From Telmatactis stephensoni (Eukaryota; Cnidaria; Anthozoa; Actiniaria; Isophelliidae), in NCBI GenBank assembly GCA_029948255.1, contig JALIZF010001793.1:536001-600000 (forward strand): 64,000 nucleotides of DNA, given 5' to 3'. Under the pieces are notes generated by a model. That model had not been told where the DNA came from. It ran no database searches and saw only the letters and a program-made list of their open reading frames with translations. The position numbers and the translations under genes are program-made. Each line of letters starts with the position of its first letter. The stretch's first letter is position 1. Of this stretch, positions 11,292 to 40,404 are shown piece by piece.

Positions 11292-14200
11292 ATGATGTAT
11301 ACGTTGTTAGCTAAAGTGTTTGGTGGGCTTGCTCTGTTTGGTGCCGTGTTGATAGTATATGAGCTTCGTACATCAAAGTTATACACATTAAATCAGGTAA
11401 GAACATCAGTCAAATATTATTTCACGGAAAACCTTGTTCAAGTGTTCGTGCGTAAGGGGGACAGACAGACAAATCATTTTAAACTATCATTTGAGGTACC
11501 GGAAGTTTACAATGATACTCGAGTGAGTGAGTGACACTTCCGGTTATGAAGACCCACTCCAATAACTCGCGGATTTGCAATCCAGATAGAGGCAATTGGC
11601 ACTTCACTAAATGGGGCTGTAAGACGAATGCTCGAGCTAGCTAGGCCGTTTTGATACGATTGCCTTTGCAATAGTCCAGTTCCGAGATATGCTTCACCTG
11701 CCACATGCAAAGGGCTACGTGATAAAACTTTTGTTTTGTTACGAATGACTGAGCTTTAAGCACGTAGTCTCGATTCCTTTGTGTGTGGCAAGTGAATTGG
11801 TTGAAATCGTTGCATGTTGTTCTCTTGAAACATTGTTTGCGCAAAATTGTGTACAGGACAGTCTCTCCACCAATCAGGTTTGAGGAAATTGTAACATTGA
11901 ATCAGGTTATCCAAACAGCTCTTCGGATGGGATGTTTTCCAGTGTTATAACTTTTCTTATCTTAATAAATGCTTAAAAGTTTTGTATACTTTTTGAGAAT
12001 AAACATGCACGACACTTGAGTTTTCGTGTATACTTCTTTCTTATACATCTTCGTATATATAGAGTGCTTACAATATATCCGTGAAAAACTTTGTAAGAAA
12101 TTGATCTAATTAAACAATAGAAAACAAAGGATTTCGCGCTATTTAGTACAATTTAGTTTGCTAACTTTTTCACGGATATATTGTAAGCACCCTATTCCTT
12201 TATGGATGAAATCTACTGTTTTAGAATCCCGACATACGATGTATCGTTTGCAGTGTTGCGCGTAGCAAGATATCTTGGGGATGTTATCATAAATGATGAA
12301 ATCTTTTCTGCAACGTTGCATATAAGCAGCTTGAAAGCTGAGACAAACTATGTTTAAAAGGGTTAATGCAAGGAAAAAGATCAATAAAGCTATGACGGAC
12401 AACGACTATTGCAATTTCTTTGCTACACAATACAATTCATAGCACCTAACATTGAAGTAGTAAAATGTGATCCAATTTTTGTTCGGATATCTGGAATCCA
12501 CGAGAAATTTGCTTTTGGAATCCGGAATCTAGCACTTGGAATCCGGAATCCAGTTCTTGGAATCCGGAATCCCGCAGTCCTTAGAATCCGGAATCTGGCC
12601 ATTTGAATCCATAAGAAAGCGCTAGGAATTCGGAAACTTGCATCATTCCGAATTCCCTTATATGGAGCGATTGTGTAAATAATACTTAAAACATTGCGCG
12701 CAACAGTTGAAGAGGTGGACACACGGGGTAGTTCAGCTATTGTAAGCAACGTTACAAGAAAAAATTTATATCGTGTTTCCGGCTTTTACATTTGCAGATC
12801 ACTGGAACAGTCTTGATTCAAACAAATATACACGATGACTCTAAAGATATAGCCAATGATAAACCTAGTATCCAGTCTACAACGGACAGCTACAATCACA
12901 GGCCTCCCAGTCCAACGTCTCCTTTTCAAGATGAAATAGCATCGGGACCGACGCATCACGTGACCAGCCAGCCACCGACAACACCTCACAGAACAACACG
13001 CAAACAAACAACAACTGGAACCAAGGCGACAGCTCACCTTACATCCTTGGATGAGCTGCTCCCAAACTACTTGAGGCCGAAGAATAAGAGCATTTATGAT
13101 ATTTTGAGTCCGGGATTCCATTATCTAATACCTAAGTCCTCGTCGCTGGAGGGGTACTGGAAGGTCAGTATGTCCTCTTGTTCTTACTCACTACTGGTTG
13201 GAATACATGGTTTATCATTGTTATTAAACTTAACAAATTGAAGATGGTTTTGAGTTGTCTGTCCTCTTATTGACACACTCTTGACGTCATAAAATGTTCA
13301 AAACTCAAGTGGAATCACGAGCGCAGAAGTTGGTTTCACTGCAAAGTTTTGAACATTTTATGACGTCAAGGTGTGTCAATAAGAGGACAGACAACTCAAA
13401 ACCATCTTCAATCCGTTTTTTACAACAATTATTTGAGATAAAAGTTAAAAAAATCCTTTTCAAATGGGGCAACAGAACGATCGCGCGCGCTGAAACGCGT
13501 CAGCAGTGTGTCTGTCCTCTTATTGACACACTCTAATCAACCAATCAGATTGCGAGATTAGTATAAAGTGTTGTAAAAAAATAGATTCCATTTTTTCGTG
13601 CGTCTGTACTCTAATAGACGCACATGCAGAGTACCTCAAAATGTGGTGATAACAAAAAAGGACGACTGTTGTTCTCACTACATTTTAATTTAACATCTTC
13701 TGGAAACATGGAATGTATTTGTTTTTTATATATGTTTTATATTCAAATAAACATTTCAACCAATCAGAGCGCGCGTAAGATTCAATGAAGTGTTCTATGC
13801 GTGTGTACTGTAATCACACACACACATTCTCTTCATTTGTTCAAATATCCTCCATGCGTCTCCCCCGTATATTGCTGGGTTTCATCCATTCCTTTGGGAA
13901 TCAAAAGACAAAGAACTGGTAGCCATGTTGGATGAACAAACAAGAGACGCTAATGAGAAATCTTTTGTTGAAGTTCATCCAAGATGGCTGCCGTGACGTC
14001 ACATGCAACCCAAGAATTGTGCCCATGCAAAAGTTAGACCATAACACTAAGACATTGAAACTCACGGACTGATGTCTGCACGATATGCTTAGGGCGCTTA
14101 GGGTTATTTTTAGTAACAGGAAGTTGACGCAATCGCACGAAGAAATCAAAAACATTATCTTCCGGTTCTTATCCCCGCTGCGTGGTGGAACTAAAGAATT

Positions 14201-17200
14201 TGGCGTCGTTACTGAACTGCGGCATGTTGATTCGTCGACTTATCCTAAGTAATCTTACTGCTTAGAAAGGAGAAAGAAAAAAGAAGAGGTACATCATCTG
14301 AATGATCTTCACCGGAAGGGAACGTTCTTATAACGGAAATGAATCAAATTAATTCCACTTTGTGCGCGCGATGGCGTCCCTGTTACTAAAATATCCTTAC
14401 GCGCCGTGGACATCACGCAGACATAATGAAGTTTCGCTGTTTCAGTAAAAATGGTTTCTTAATTGGCCCGTATATCAGTACGCGTATTCCTGGCCGTTTA
14501 CACGAAAATTGAACCAAAGCAAGTTCTTTTATTATTTATCTTCTAATACCAGGTCCCAAAAGTAGACATGATGTATGCTGGTGATCTAGGGACGTTACTG
14601 AACAAGACTGCTGATGACGCAGTGCGTCGATGTAACAGTCTTCCAGCATGTAAAGGTTTTATTGCTGGTAGTGATCATAGCAATTACTACATGAAACACG
14701 CCTTCACTTTTCCCATCGAATGTGAATGGCTGGATATGTACATCAAAAAAGAACATCTTGAGGACTATGTAAAAGGTTTGTAAATGTCACAATCAATATA
14801 TCGATATGACGGTGTGCGCGCGTCGAATCTAGTTCCGATGTACCAGCTAAAGGCCCGGATTTATGATGGAACTTTTGGCATGCAACACAGGGTTCTTTCA
14901 GCTGAAAGCTGGTCTTCCAGGAAGCCGAAGGTGCGTTCTTTACCCCCTCTTTCAATCAGTGCCCCGTTTTAACAGCATTTGAAGCTAATTAAAGCTACAC
15001 GGAATGGAAAGAAGTCGAAACAAGTATGAGGTGATCCGACAGAGAATTGAACTCGGGACCTCTCGCATCAGAAAGCCGCGCACTAACCAACTGCATGAGC
15101 TACACTTGCACTTTGCCACTTCTGCTCCTGCAACTGTTGCGCGCGATGAAACTCTCTTTAACGCAAGCAATACTGTGTAGAAAAAGCTGTATCGTGTGTC
15201 CGATCATCCAAGCCTTTAGCAGTTAATAGCTCTTAGTACGTACCATGGAACACCACTGGTTAAAATTCCGTCGTGCGTAACGTCTTAAACGTTTACACGT
15301 ACTGAATATGAATGGTTCCTCGTCTTGGCATTGCGCACTCACTATACACGACTCTAAGTTTCAGGAACATGAAGATGTAGAGACATGAGTTGTAGAGACA
15401 ATACAACTTTCTTTGTAGAAGAGACATAGACGAGGAGACCCGCTTATTCACTCACCCTACCCTCCCAGACAGTGCTCGAGAACTACGACACAGGAAACCC
15501 ACAGTTTGGTTGTATTGTCATAACAAAATTAACAATTATAATCTGTTGCTTCGTAGTTCTCCTGAAAGTTTACACGATTACGTGCGCTATTCCTATCCAT
15601 CAAATCAACCAGACTTTTACTGGATGTAAACTACCTGTACTTGACCCTTTTGAACCGTCGGTTATGAAGTTGATTGTCAAACAAAAACCTGCTCAATGTG
15701 ATGGTAGACTCTACACTCAGTTTGAAAAAGGCGTGTTGAGTTTGGCTGACGACGCAAAAGGTAAATTGTAGACAATTAAGGTTTCCATCGATCGACGGTA
15801 TCTTGTCTTCTCATATATCAAAAGAAAGTTGTCAACCATTTATATTTGTCGACGATTTATATTGGTCAGATCGATGTGAAACATTTTCGATTTATGTATA
15901 GTTATATCAGTGGAAATGGAGAGCTTTGTCACCAACAGAGGGAAATTAATGGAGGGGGGATAGTGTAAAGGGGGTGGCACGCCCAAGTAATATAGTACAT
16001 ACTATGCCATACAAGAATTTGCCGTTCATTAATTTCATTTTGTAGTGCTCTCTCTACATGGAAATTCATGGCACTGTACCTACCCTTAAAAATACTCTCT
16101 AATTAAATTTTGGTTTTTGTTTCCTTAGAGCATGGAGTTCAAAGGGTGGATTTCAAACCCATTCTACGACCATCTGATGATAACAAGGACTTTAGTTATT
16201 CATTTGGCAATGTCAGTACATTATCAGCAAACAACACTCATGCTAAGATTGACAACGACTTCTTAGTTGCTACAGTCCACTTCAACAATAGCCACACCCA
16301 AACAGACGTACATGCAAAAGTAGTTGAAAAGCCATCAGTACGCATGCGTAAGCAAAGAGAGGACGCACCGCTGGATATTATGATCGTGGGCTTCGACTCT
16401 ACATCAGCGGCTCACTTTCAACGCATGCTTCCTGAAACATTTCAATTTCTCAAGGACGATCTCAAGTCAGATATTTTCCAGGGTTTCTCAATTGTAGGTC
16501 AAGCTACCACACCAGCTCTTACTGCAATGTTGACAGGAGTTTCTTTACAAGAGAATTGTGAGCGACATGAAGGAAGAACAGGCTTCCCAAACGCACGGCC
16601 AGTAGATCCATGGCCGTTCATCTTCAAAGAGTTACATGAAAACGGGTTCGCAACTATGTGGAGCGAAGACGATTCTACTATTGGTAAGTATTTAAATTGA
16701 TTTTGATATCATGGATTACGTTTTACGTAAAGTCGCCAATAGCAACCATTGCGTCATGATGACGTTATCACTGCGTAACAGTGATACACGGCAACCATTA
16801 CGTCATCATATTTCCTTGTATTTTACTACCAGTATCAACATATTTTCTTTTATCGTTTGACCAAGCGTCATCATCATCACCTTCACTTTACTTACAACCG
16901 TCACTGCAACTCACTGTAGATCAAGACAATGCAAGATTTTCTGCAACATTGGGCTCAACATAAGATATCCTCCATCATTTCTACCACTAAAACAGATTGC
17001 GTGCAACGTTACGCACAACATTTGCAGCAGTAGAATTGAGTTCAATTCAAAGTTCTTTTGTGCAGCTGTTGCATATCGTGGACAAAATAATGCAACTGTT
17101 GTTGCACGAAGCGTTAAAGAAAAAAGGTGCAGGAAAAGTGGTATCGTGTGTCCGGACCTATATTCATATTATCACCATCAAAGTCATCATCATTAAACAT

Positions 17201-18914
17201 CATTTTCTTTATTGTCATCATCATCACCAACACCATACTCACAACCAAAGACACAATCAACAACACTACCACAGCTCCAGCCTTATTTCCACACCACCTA
17301 AACAACCACCACCATCACCACAACCAACGACACAATCATCAACACCACCACAACACCAGCTGCGTCAGTTTTCAACTTTCATACTACCTACCATCCAAAA
17401 GTGTACATTGATCATTAAAATATTTGGATTTTATGGCTTTTATGGCTAACTGGTAACTGTACGTTGCTGTTTTAGGAGCAAGGATGGCACAGTTGGTTAG
17501 TGCGAGGCCTTCGGTGCGAGAGGTCCCGAGTTCGATCCTCAGTGTGCCCTTACATCCTTGTTTCGACTTCTCTCCTTTTCGTGTAGCTTGAAGTAGCTTT
17601 AAATATCCGTAAAACGGAGCACTGATTGAGAGAGGGGTAGAATGAGTGCACCGTCGACTTCCTGGGAGACCAGCTTCTAACTTTGCTTCTAGCTGAAGGA
17701 GTTTCCAACGTTAAATATAGTGTATTACCTTTAACTAATTCCTAGATCCTACCTCAAATTATGAAACTTGAACGCTACCGACATCTTAGTATGTATAATC
17801 GTCATTATTAATACCCGATGTTATTTTCCCAGGCGCTTTTCATCTGAGACTTTTAGGATTTGAAAACCCTCCAGCAGACCACTACGCACACAACTTTTGG
17901 TACCACACACCAACTGGCAAACTCTGTCATGGATCACAGATCCAATTCATGATCCAGCTCAACTACCTCAAGAGTTTTATGAAATCCTATAAAGGACAGC
18001 GCAAATTTGGTTTCATATTCCTGTCTGATCTTTGTCATCAACATTATAGTCATGTTGGGATTGCAGATCAACATGTTGCCGGGTTTCTCAAGTCTTTACG
18101 AGATGAAAAACTGCTTGATAATACGATGCTTGTGGTAATGGGTGATCACGGACCGCGATTTGGTGGACAACGTGAAACAATGCAAGGTAAATTGGAAGAA
18201 TCTTTACCGTTTCTCTCCATCACCCTTCCTCAGTGGTTTAAAGACAAGTTTCCTCAACAAATGAGCAATTTCCATGGTAACAATGACGTATTAATTTCAC
18301 CGTTTGATTTACATGCAACGTTTCGTCACTTGATACATTTCTCGGATGAACACGGAAATAACACAAAAGATCACCGAGATAACACGAACGATAAACACGG
18401 TATATCATTATTTCAGCAAATTCCCCGAACAAGGTCGTGTGTTGAGGCACAGGTCCCCAGTCATTTCTGTCCCTGTATCGAGCATCGAAATATCAGTACC
18501 CTACATACGCATGTGCAAACAGGTGCCAACGCTGTAGTGGAAGAAATTAACCGCAGACTCAATGAAGACACTGCAGTGAGATCCAAGTGCAACAATGTAA
18601 CGTTGGAAAGAGTCGTTCACGCCACGCAAAGCATGCCTGGGAAGGATTTACAACTATTTCACACAATTCCGGGTGGTGACGGTTTAGGGATAGGCAGGGT
18701 GTTATATAAAAACAAAGACCTGACTATAGAATGTGCTTACCAGATTCAAATTATAACAAGCCCAGGGGGGTGCCTGTTTGAGAGTTCATTTCGTGTATCT
18801 GCCGAAGGATATCACGTGTCTAAGAATATTTTTCGTATTAACTCGTATGGTGACCAACCAAAGTGTATATCACAATCTCATCCTCATCTAAGAGACTATT
18901 GTGTGTGTTTATAA
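11292..18914 (+). CDS. DUF229 sulfatase-like (alkaline phosphatase superfamily) membrane protein, copy A
   Basis: Six exons: 11292-11396, 12798-13163, 14553-14775, 15569-15760, 16129-16683, 17833-18914. All phases agree and give 840 aa. Exon 1 is an N-terminal signal anchor (residues about 5-25). Exon 2 is a Ser/Thr/Pro-rich stalk. Exon 3 resembles a PAN/apple-like domain around DAVRRCNSLPACKGF. Exons 4-6 form the DUF229 catalytic part: CKLPVLDPFEPSV, the probable nucleophile region IVGFDSTSAAHF (D385), SHVGIADQHV (H554) and the metal-binding GDHGPRFGG (D585, H586). The family belongs to the sulfatase/alkaline phosphatase fold; the substrate is unknown. It is likely in the Golgi or secreted outward as a type II protein. 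The exon 4 acceptor is AAAG rather than CAG, conserved with copy B. The start ATG is at 11292, directly followed by a second ATG. Intron 5 carries a SINE shared with copy B. Confidence 0.9.
12063..12191. repeat. MITE with 25-base inverted ends
   Basis: The ends gtgcttacaatatatccgtg and cacggatatattgtaagcac are perfect inverted repeats. The centre is AT-rich and non-coding. It lies in intron 1 of copy A. Confidence 0.85.
12510..12612. repeat. Short tandem repeat of about 22-base units
   Basis: Four or five units of the form ttggaatccggaatcYagca lie in tandem in copy A intron 1. Open frames through them are repetitive (GIRNP-like) and not credible as protein. Confidence 0.85.
13234..13585. mobile_element. 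Inverted-repeat element, family 1, copy 2
   Basis: This is the better-preserved copy of the element at 10833-11180. The long arms attgaagatggttttgagtt and aactcaaaaccatcttcaat enclose cctcttattgacacactc, tgacgtcataaaatgttcaaa and their complements. The shared 3' part again has aaacgcgtcagcagtg. It lies in intron 2 of copy A. Confidence 0.85.
13586..13860. repeat. MITE sequence shared with copy B intron 2
   Basis: The phrases attccattttttcgtgcgtc, ccaatcagagcgcgcgtaag and gtgtgtactgtaatcacaca follow in the same order as in copy B (47500-47780, opposite strand). Because the paralogous introns share it, the insertion predates the gene duplication. Confidence 0.7.
14895..15113 (-). mobile_element. 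tRNA-derived SINE, family 1 (diverged copy)
   Basis: Read on the minus strand, it begins with a tRNA-like head containing the B-box-like gagttcaatt and continues into the tail found in the other copies (ttcgacttctttcc, aaagctaattaaag, acggggcactgattgaaaga). It is more diverged than the copies at 17474, 44876 and 53190. It sits in copy A intron 3. Confidence 0.8.
17160..17375. repeat. CAT/CAC-rich simple sequence
   Basis: Irregular runs of atcatc, caccac and caacac units in copy A intron 5. The His/Pro/Thr-rich open frames here (around 16997-17449) are products of base composition, since the flanking exons splice over the region. Confidence 0.8.
17474..17745 (+). mobile_element. tRNA-derived SINE, family 1
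   Basis: The head ggagcaaggatggcacagtt contains an A-box-like tggcacagttggttagtg, and gagttcgatcct is a B box. The body holds ttgtttcgacttctctcc, aaaacggagcactgattgag and gtcgacttcctgggagacca. A counterpart at 44876-45134 has the same orientation relative to its gene in the same intron of copy B. Confidence 0.9.
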
Positions 18915-19676
18915 CTTTAGTGAAAATGTACAGTTAGTTTATAACTTATCCCTAGGCTTTGCATAATTCTAAGTTAAAAATGATTAGGTCACAATTAACA
19001 CAGGCTAGATGCCAGAGCAGGCTTTATTAGAAGATGGTTTCCTTTTAATGTGCCCACGAGAATCTGTACTATAATTACTATCCATGTTGGACAGCATTAT
19101 ACAAAGGCTTGTGGAATGAGAATGGATGACCTGTGTGGTCTTGTTCAGTGAAAGTCAATGAAAGGACAGATGTGAGATTTTGAGATGAAATTCAAGCTCA
19201 CATATAGCATTGTTGATAGAAAATTAATGAATTTATAAATTACATTTGAAATGCAATGACCATACTCCATCACTGATATGTTCTTCCAGGAATAAAAAGA
19301 TGACCCCCTCCCCCTCAATTGGTGCTTTGTCCCATTGGTGCTCTGAGTTACACAGGGTGCCCAAGACAATGCACAATGCATAATTGCTCCAAAATGGTAT
19401 CATGATTGGAGGCAAGTGTGATAATGATTTGCCATCAAAAAAGGTAGACAAGTGATTGAATAAACATTTTTAATATATGTGATGTGTGATTGGACCAAAT
19501 TTTTCCAAAGAATCCTTGACTTGCATGTACCCCCCCCCCCCCCCCCCCCCTCGGCATGTACCCCACTATGCCCACCCTTGTTGGACAGGTTAGAGAATCG
19601 AAAGGTCAATTTGCATCCAATGTTGATCCAATATTGGATTGATTTGTTCCATATTGTCATCATTTTCATAACAATA
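18915..19676. other. Tail-to-tail intergenic region
   Basis: It separates the 3' ends of copy A and the Gr-like receptor. A C homopolymer runs at 19531-19551. AATAAA motifs occur on the plus strand near 19291 and 19457 and could terminate copy A. No gene is seen. Confidence 0.6.
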
Positions 19677-20948
19677 TCAGAAGATCTTCAAGCCTGCTCC
19701 TATCACAGCTAAAAGTGTTGAAAAGAACACTGACATGGAACCAAATCGAAGATTTCCAACCCTGTACCCACAGTTTGCATATTCTGCATACTTTAGAAAC
19801 AAATGCAACTGTTTTCTCTGTCGGAATGGATGTGTGTCATGCCACTCTTTCTCGTACTTCATGTTAAAATCTGCCAGCATTTGTTGACACTTTCCTGTCA
19901 GAGATGCTGCACAATAGCAGGGGTATATAAAAACATAAACATATACACCTAAGTACATAATACCATTAAGAAATATGCTCCAAGAAACAGTCAAAATGTG
20001 AAAGAAAAAGACAACTTCTGCAACCCAAACAACACACAACACAGTATACAATATCCAATGGATTATAAACCAATATTTCAAAGCATCTGAAGTCGCAAAA
20101 ATCATTTTGCAAAGCTTCTGATGTAGCATGATGACGTCATCGAGATGTTCTGATGACGTAATATCTTCGACACATCGGGTGGTGAGGGTTTCCAATGATG
20201 ACGTCAGAGTACTAAATATCCAACAAGTCAGCAAGCTTGTCCATATTGGAATGGGGTTCAACGCTGAGGCAAGCAAGTAGGGTGTTGAAGAAGAACAATT
20301 GTCAACTAGAAGCCACACAGTGCTGAATAACAGTGCGCAGAAAAACACGATTATTTCACAGTTGAGTTTGCCCCATCCCGATGGCCTCACTAGGGAACAG
20401 GTCTGCCCTTGTCCAACAGTGTTTTCTTTGGTAGGAAGCATCCAAACACTCCAAAAGAACGCTAAATGAGAAAGCAGCTGAGCCAATTTTAGCACAAAGC
20501 CTAATAAATCCTCCTTGTTTATATGGATGGGTATGAACACAATAGCATCGGTGGAAGAAATGTTGCGAGTCTCATTGCCACAATACCAGCTATCTAGCGC
20601 GCTTCTCACCGATGGACACACAAAGGCGTAGATCACAGCCTGAAGAACGTTATAACAATCAGGAAAGAGAAATATCAAGGCAAACAGTGCACGCATTCGA
20701 CGGCGAGGTTTCCACAGTCCAAACACCAAAGCAAACCCCTTCAACAAAGACCACGATCTCATGAATTTTCGCAATTTTCGCAAAGGTGAACCACAGATCT
20801 TGTATCTGCTCATTGACCTCTCAGCTGTAAAATCCTTTTTAGGAAATTTTTGGAGCTCTCCGTTTGTTGGTTCCATGCAGTATTCAGAAGAGGTGAAGCC
20901 TATTCCCGTCTGCAGCAGAAAGACCGGAAGTGATTTTGTTTTTCCCAT
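19677..20948 (-). CDS. Seven-transmembrane receptor, gustatory-receptor-like (Gr/7tm_7)
   Basis: A single uninterrupted frame of 423 aa from an ATG at 20948. Hydrophobic segments at about 86-110, 148-171, 198-216, 236-252, 293-315, 322-347 and 405-422 give seven likely helices, with a basic N-terminal region (KPRRRMR before helix 1), an NETRN glycosylation-like site in the first loop and a long loop at 348-400. The C-terminal segment SVFFSTLLAVIGAGLKIF resembles the last helix of insect Gr proteins and the Gr-like proteins of Nematostella and corals. That family forms ligand-gated channels in insects; the role in cnidarians is not established. Assignment rests on topology and the C-terminal look, so another multi-pass family remains possible. 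It is intronless in an intron-rich area, which fits retroposition or an ancestral single-exon gene. It faces away from the gene start at 20991. Confidence 0.7.
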   Translation of the reverse strand: MGKTKSLPVFLLQTGIGFTSSEYCMEPTNGELQKFPKKDFTAERSMSRYKICGSPLRKLRKFMRSWSLLKGFALVFGLWKPRRRMRALFALIFLFPDCYNVLQAVIYAFVCPSVRSALDSWYCGNETRNISSTDAIVFIPIHINKEDLLGFVLKLAQLLSHLAFFWSVWMLPTKENTVGQGQTCSLVRPSGWGKLNCEIIVFFCALLFSTVWLLVDNCSSSTPYLLASALNPIPIWTSLLTCWIFSTLTSSLETLTTRCVEDITSSEHLDDVIMLHQKLCKMIFATSDALKYWFIIHWILYTVLCVVWVAEVVFFFHILTVSWSIFLNGIMYLGVYVYVFIYPCYCAASLTGKCQQMLADFNMKYEKEWHDTHPFRQRKQLHLFLKYAEYANCGYRVGNLRFGSMSVFFSTLLAVIGAGLKIF

Positions 20949-21000
20949 AATTCATTTCGATACTGGCTGACAACGAAGAATGTATACAAAATGGCGGAAA
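20949..21000. promoter_or_regulatory. Candidate bidirectional promoter
   Basis: Only 42 bases separate the ATG of the Gr-like gene (minus strand) from the ATG at 20991 (plus strand), and TTLL5 begins 600 bases further on. Divergent genes this close normally share a promoter. No TATA or initiator element stands out. The real transcription starts may lie inside either frame. Confidence 0.3.
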
Positions 21001-21315
21001 ACCTGGGAACAGAGTTTGGTAAATTTGAACACACTTTCAGAGCACTGAACAAAAAATTTCTCAGACAAGCAAAAAGGTGATGGATTAATTAAAATCTTGG
21101 AAGACTGGTTAATCAATATCATGAAGATATATAACTGCTGTCAATCGCATTAATGACCACTGACTGTTTATCTTGGAAAAATTTGAATTTGATTGAACGA
21201 ATTTGGTCGTAGGTGTGCAGCAAGCATTTTACGCCTAATTTACTTCAAGGATCCTTCTCTGGAGGCCTCAGTGTTGTTGGTAACTAAAGCTATCCTTAAA
21301 CTAAGCCACAGTTGA
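20991..21315 (+). CDS. Candidate small two-exon gene, 62 aa, unrecognised
   Basis: Exon 20991-21076 starts with aaaATGGCGG, a good initiation context, and ends in a GT donor. Exon 21213-21315 follows a TAG acceptor, and phase 2 joins cleanly to a TGA stop. The product begins MAENLGTEFGKFEHTF, is rich in Lys/Arg in the middle and ends VTKAILKLSHS, so it is likely helical. No family is recognised. The first exon also ends in the right phase to join TTLL5 exon 2, so it could instead be an alternative TTLL5 start. It could also be 5' UTR. Confidence 0.35.
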
Positions 21316-21611
21316 AGTTTTAAAAGTAAAAATCCATAAATAACCTGCACATACCGTCATCAGTGAGAAGACAGCCGGCAAACAAGTTGAGGATAGTTTT
21401 CTTGTTGAAGAAACAAAAATTGTGAAACAACCGATGAAAAGTGTAACATAAGCAGAACTTACGATTTAACCTTTAAAAGCTTTATCGGCTTTGTAAACAT
21501 TGCTGAAGTTTGGCAAATTAGTCGATAACGAGTTTCAAAATTTCCAAATGACTCTTTAATTGCAAGTAAATTAAATTTGTGGCATTATAAGCTTACTGTA
21601 AGACTTACAAA

Positions 21612-39542
<17,931 letters not shown>

Positions 39543-40404
39543 TAGCACATACAGTCAAGGGATATTTATCATTTTTTACAGAATATTTAATATTGCCATG
39601 CCCAGGTCAGGAACCTGGCTATCATGTACACAGTGAATGGTCTCAATGGGTACTATGGGTGTAGGTCAAGGAGAGCTGCCATGTTGGGATTGGGGTCAAT
39701 GATTCACCATGTGGATGCGGAGAGGGTAGTATAATGGGGGCATGGGCAGGGGGTCACTATAGCCCCAGTCATTAAGAGTCTTAAGAAGGTAAAGATATCC
39801 CTCTACGCTTCCCTCTCTCCCTCTTCCCTGCTTGCCTCCCTTCTTTTCTCCCTCTCTCCTTCTCAACTTTCTCCCTCCTTCCCTCCTCTTCGCTGCTTGC
39901 CTCCCTTCTTTTCTCCCTCTCTCTCCTCAACTTTCTCCCTCCTTCTCTCCCTTTCTCCTTTTCTTCCTCTTTCCCTATGAAGTATTTTCATTACTGCAAC
40001 AAGAATATAAAGCTCAAACTCAAACCACTGACATTCTCTGCCTTCTCCCCTCCCCTTAACTGGCGATGAAAGGCTCTGTTTTTTCCTTTTGGGGGGGGGG
40101 GGGGGGGGGGGTAGGGTCCACGAACAGGAACACTCTAGAAGCCCTTTACTGACCTACTGCCAACCTATCCAAGTCGATTTGAACTAGTCAAGAGGGAGTC
40201 TGCTTTATAAGGAGGCTGACTGCATAGACTTTCAATTTCAATGGACCATTTCCACAATATCTTCTTGAGGTAAAACATCTTTTACATTAGATCTTGTAAA
40301 GATTCCTCCGTAGACAACCCTTCATGGGATTCCTTTGTCAACCTGACCGAGGGAAATTGGCCCCCAACAAGAATTTTAGGACACAGGAAGCCCAAGAGAA
40401 GGCA

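Noticed and set aside
12409..12750. GIRNP/FRIPR-type repetitive peptides
   Set aside because: Translation of a short tandem repeat of gaatccggaat in an intron.
16740..17449. His/Pro/Thr-rich frames in copy A intron 5
   Set aside because: Caused by CAT/CAC simple sequence and not shared as frames with copy B.
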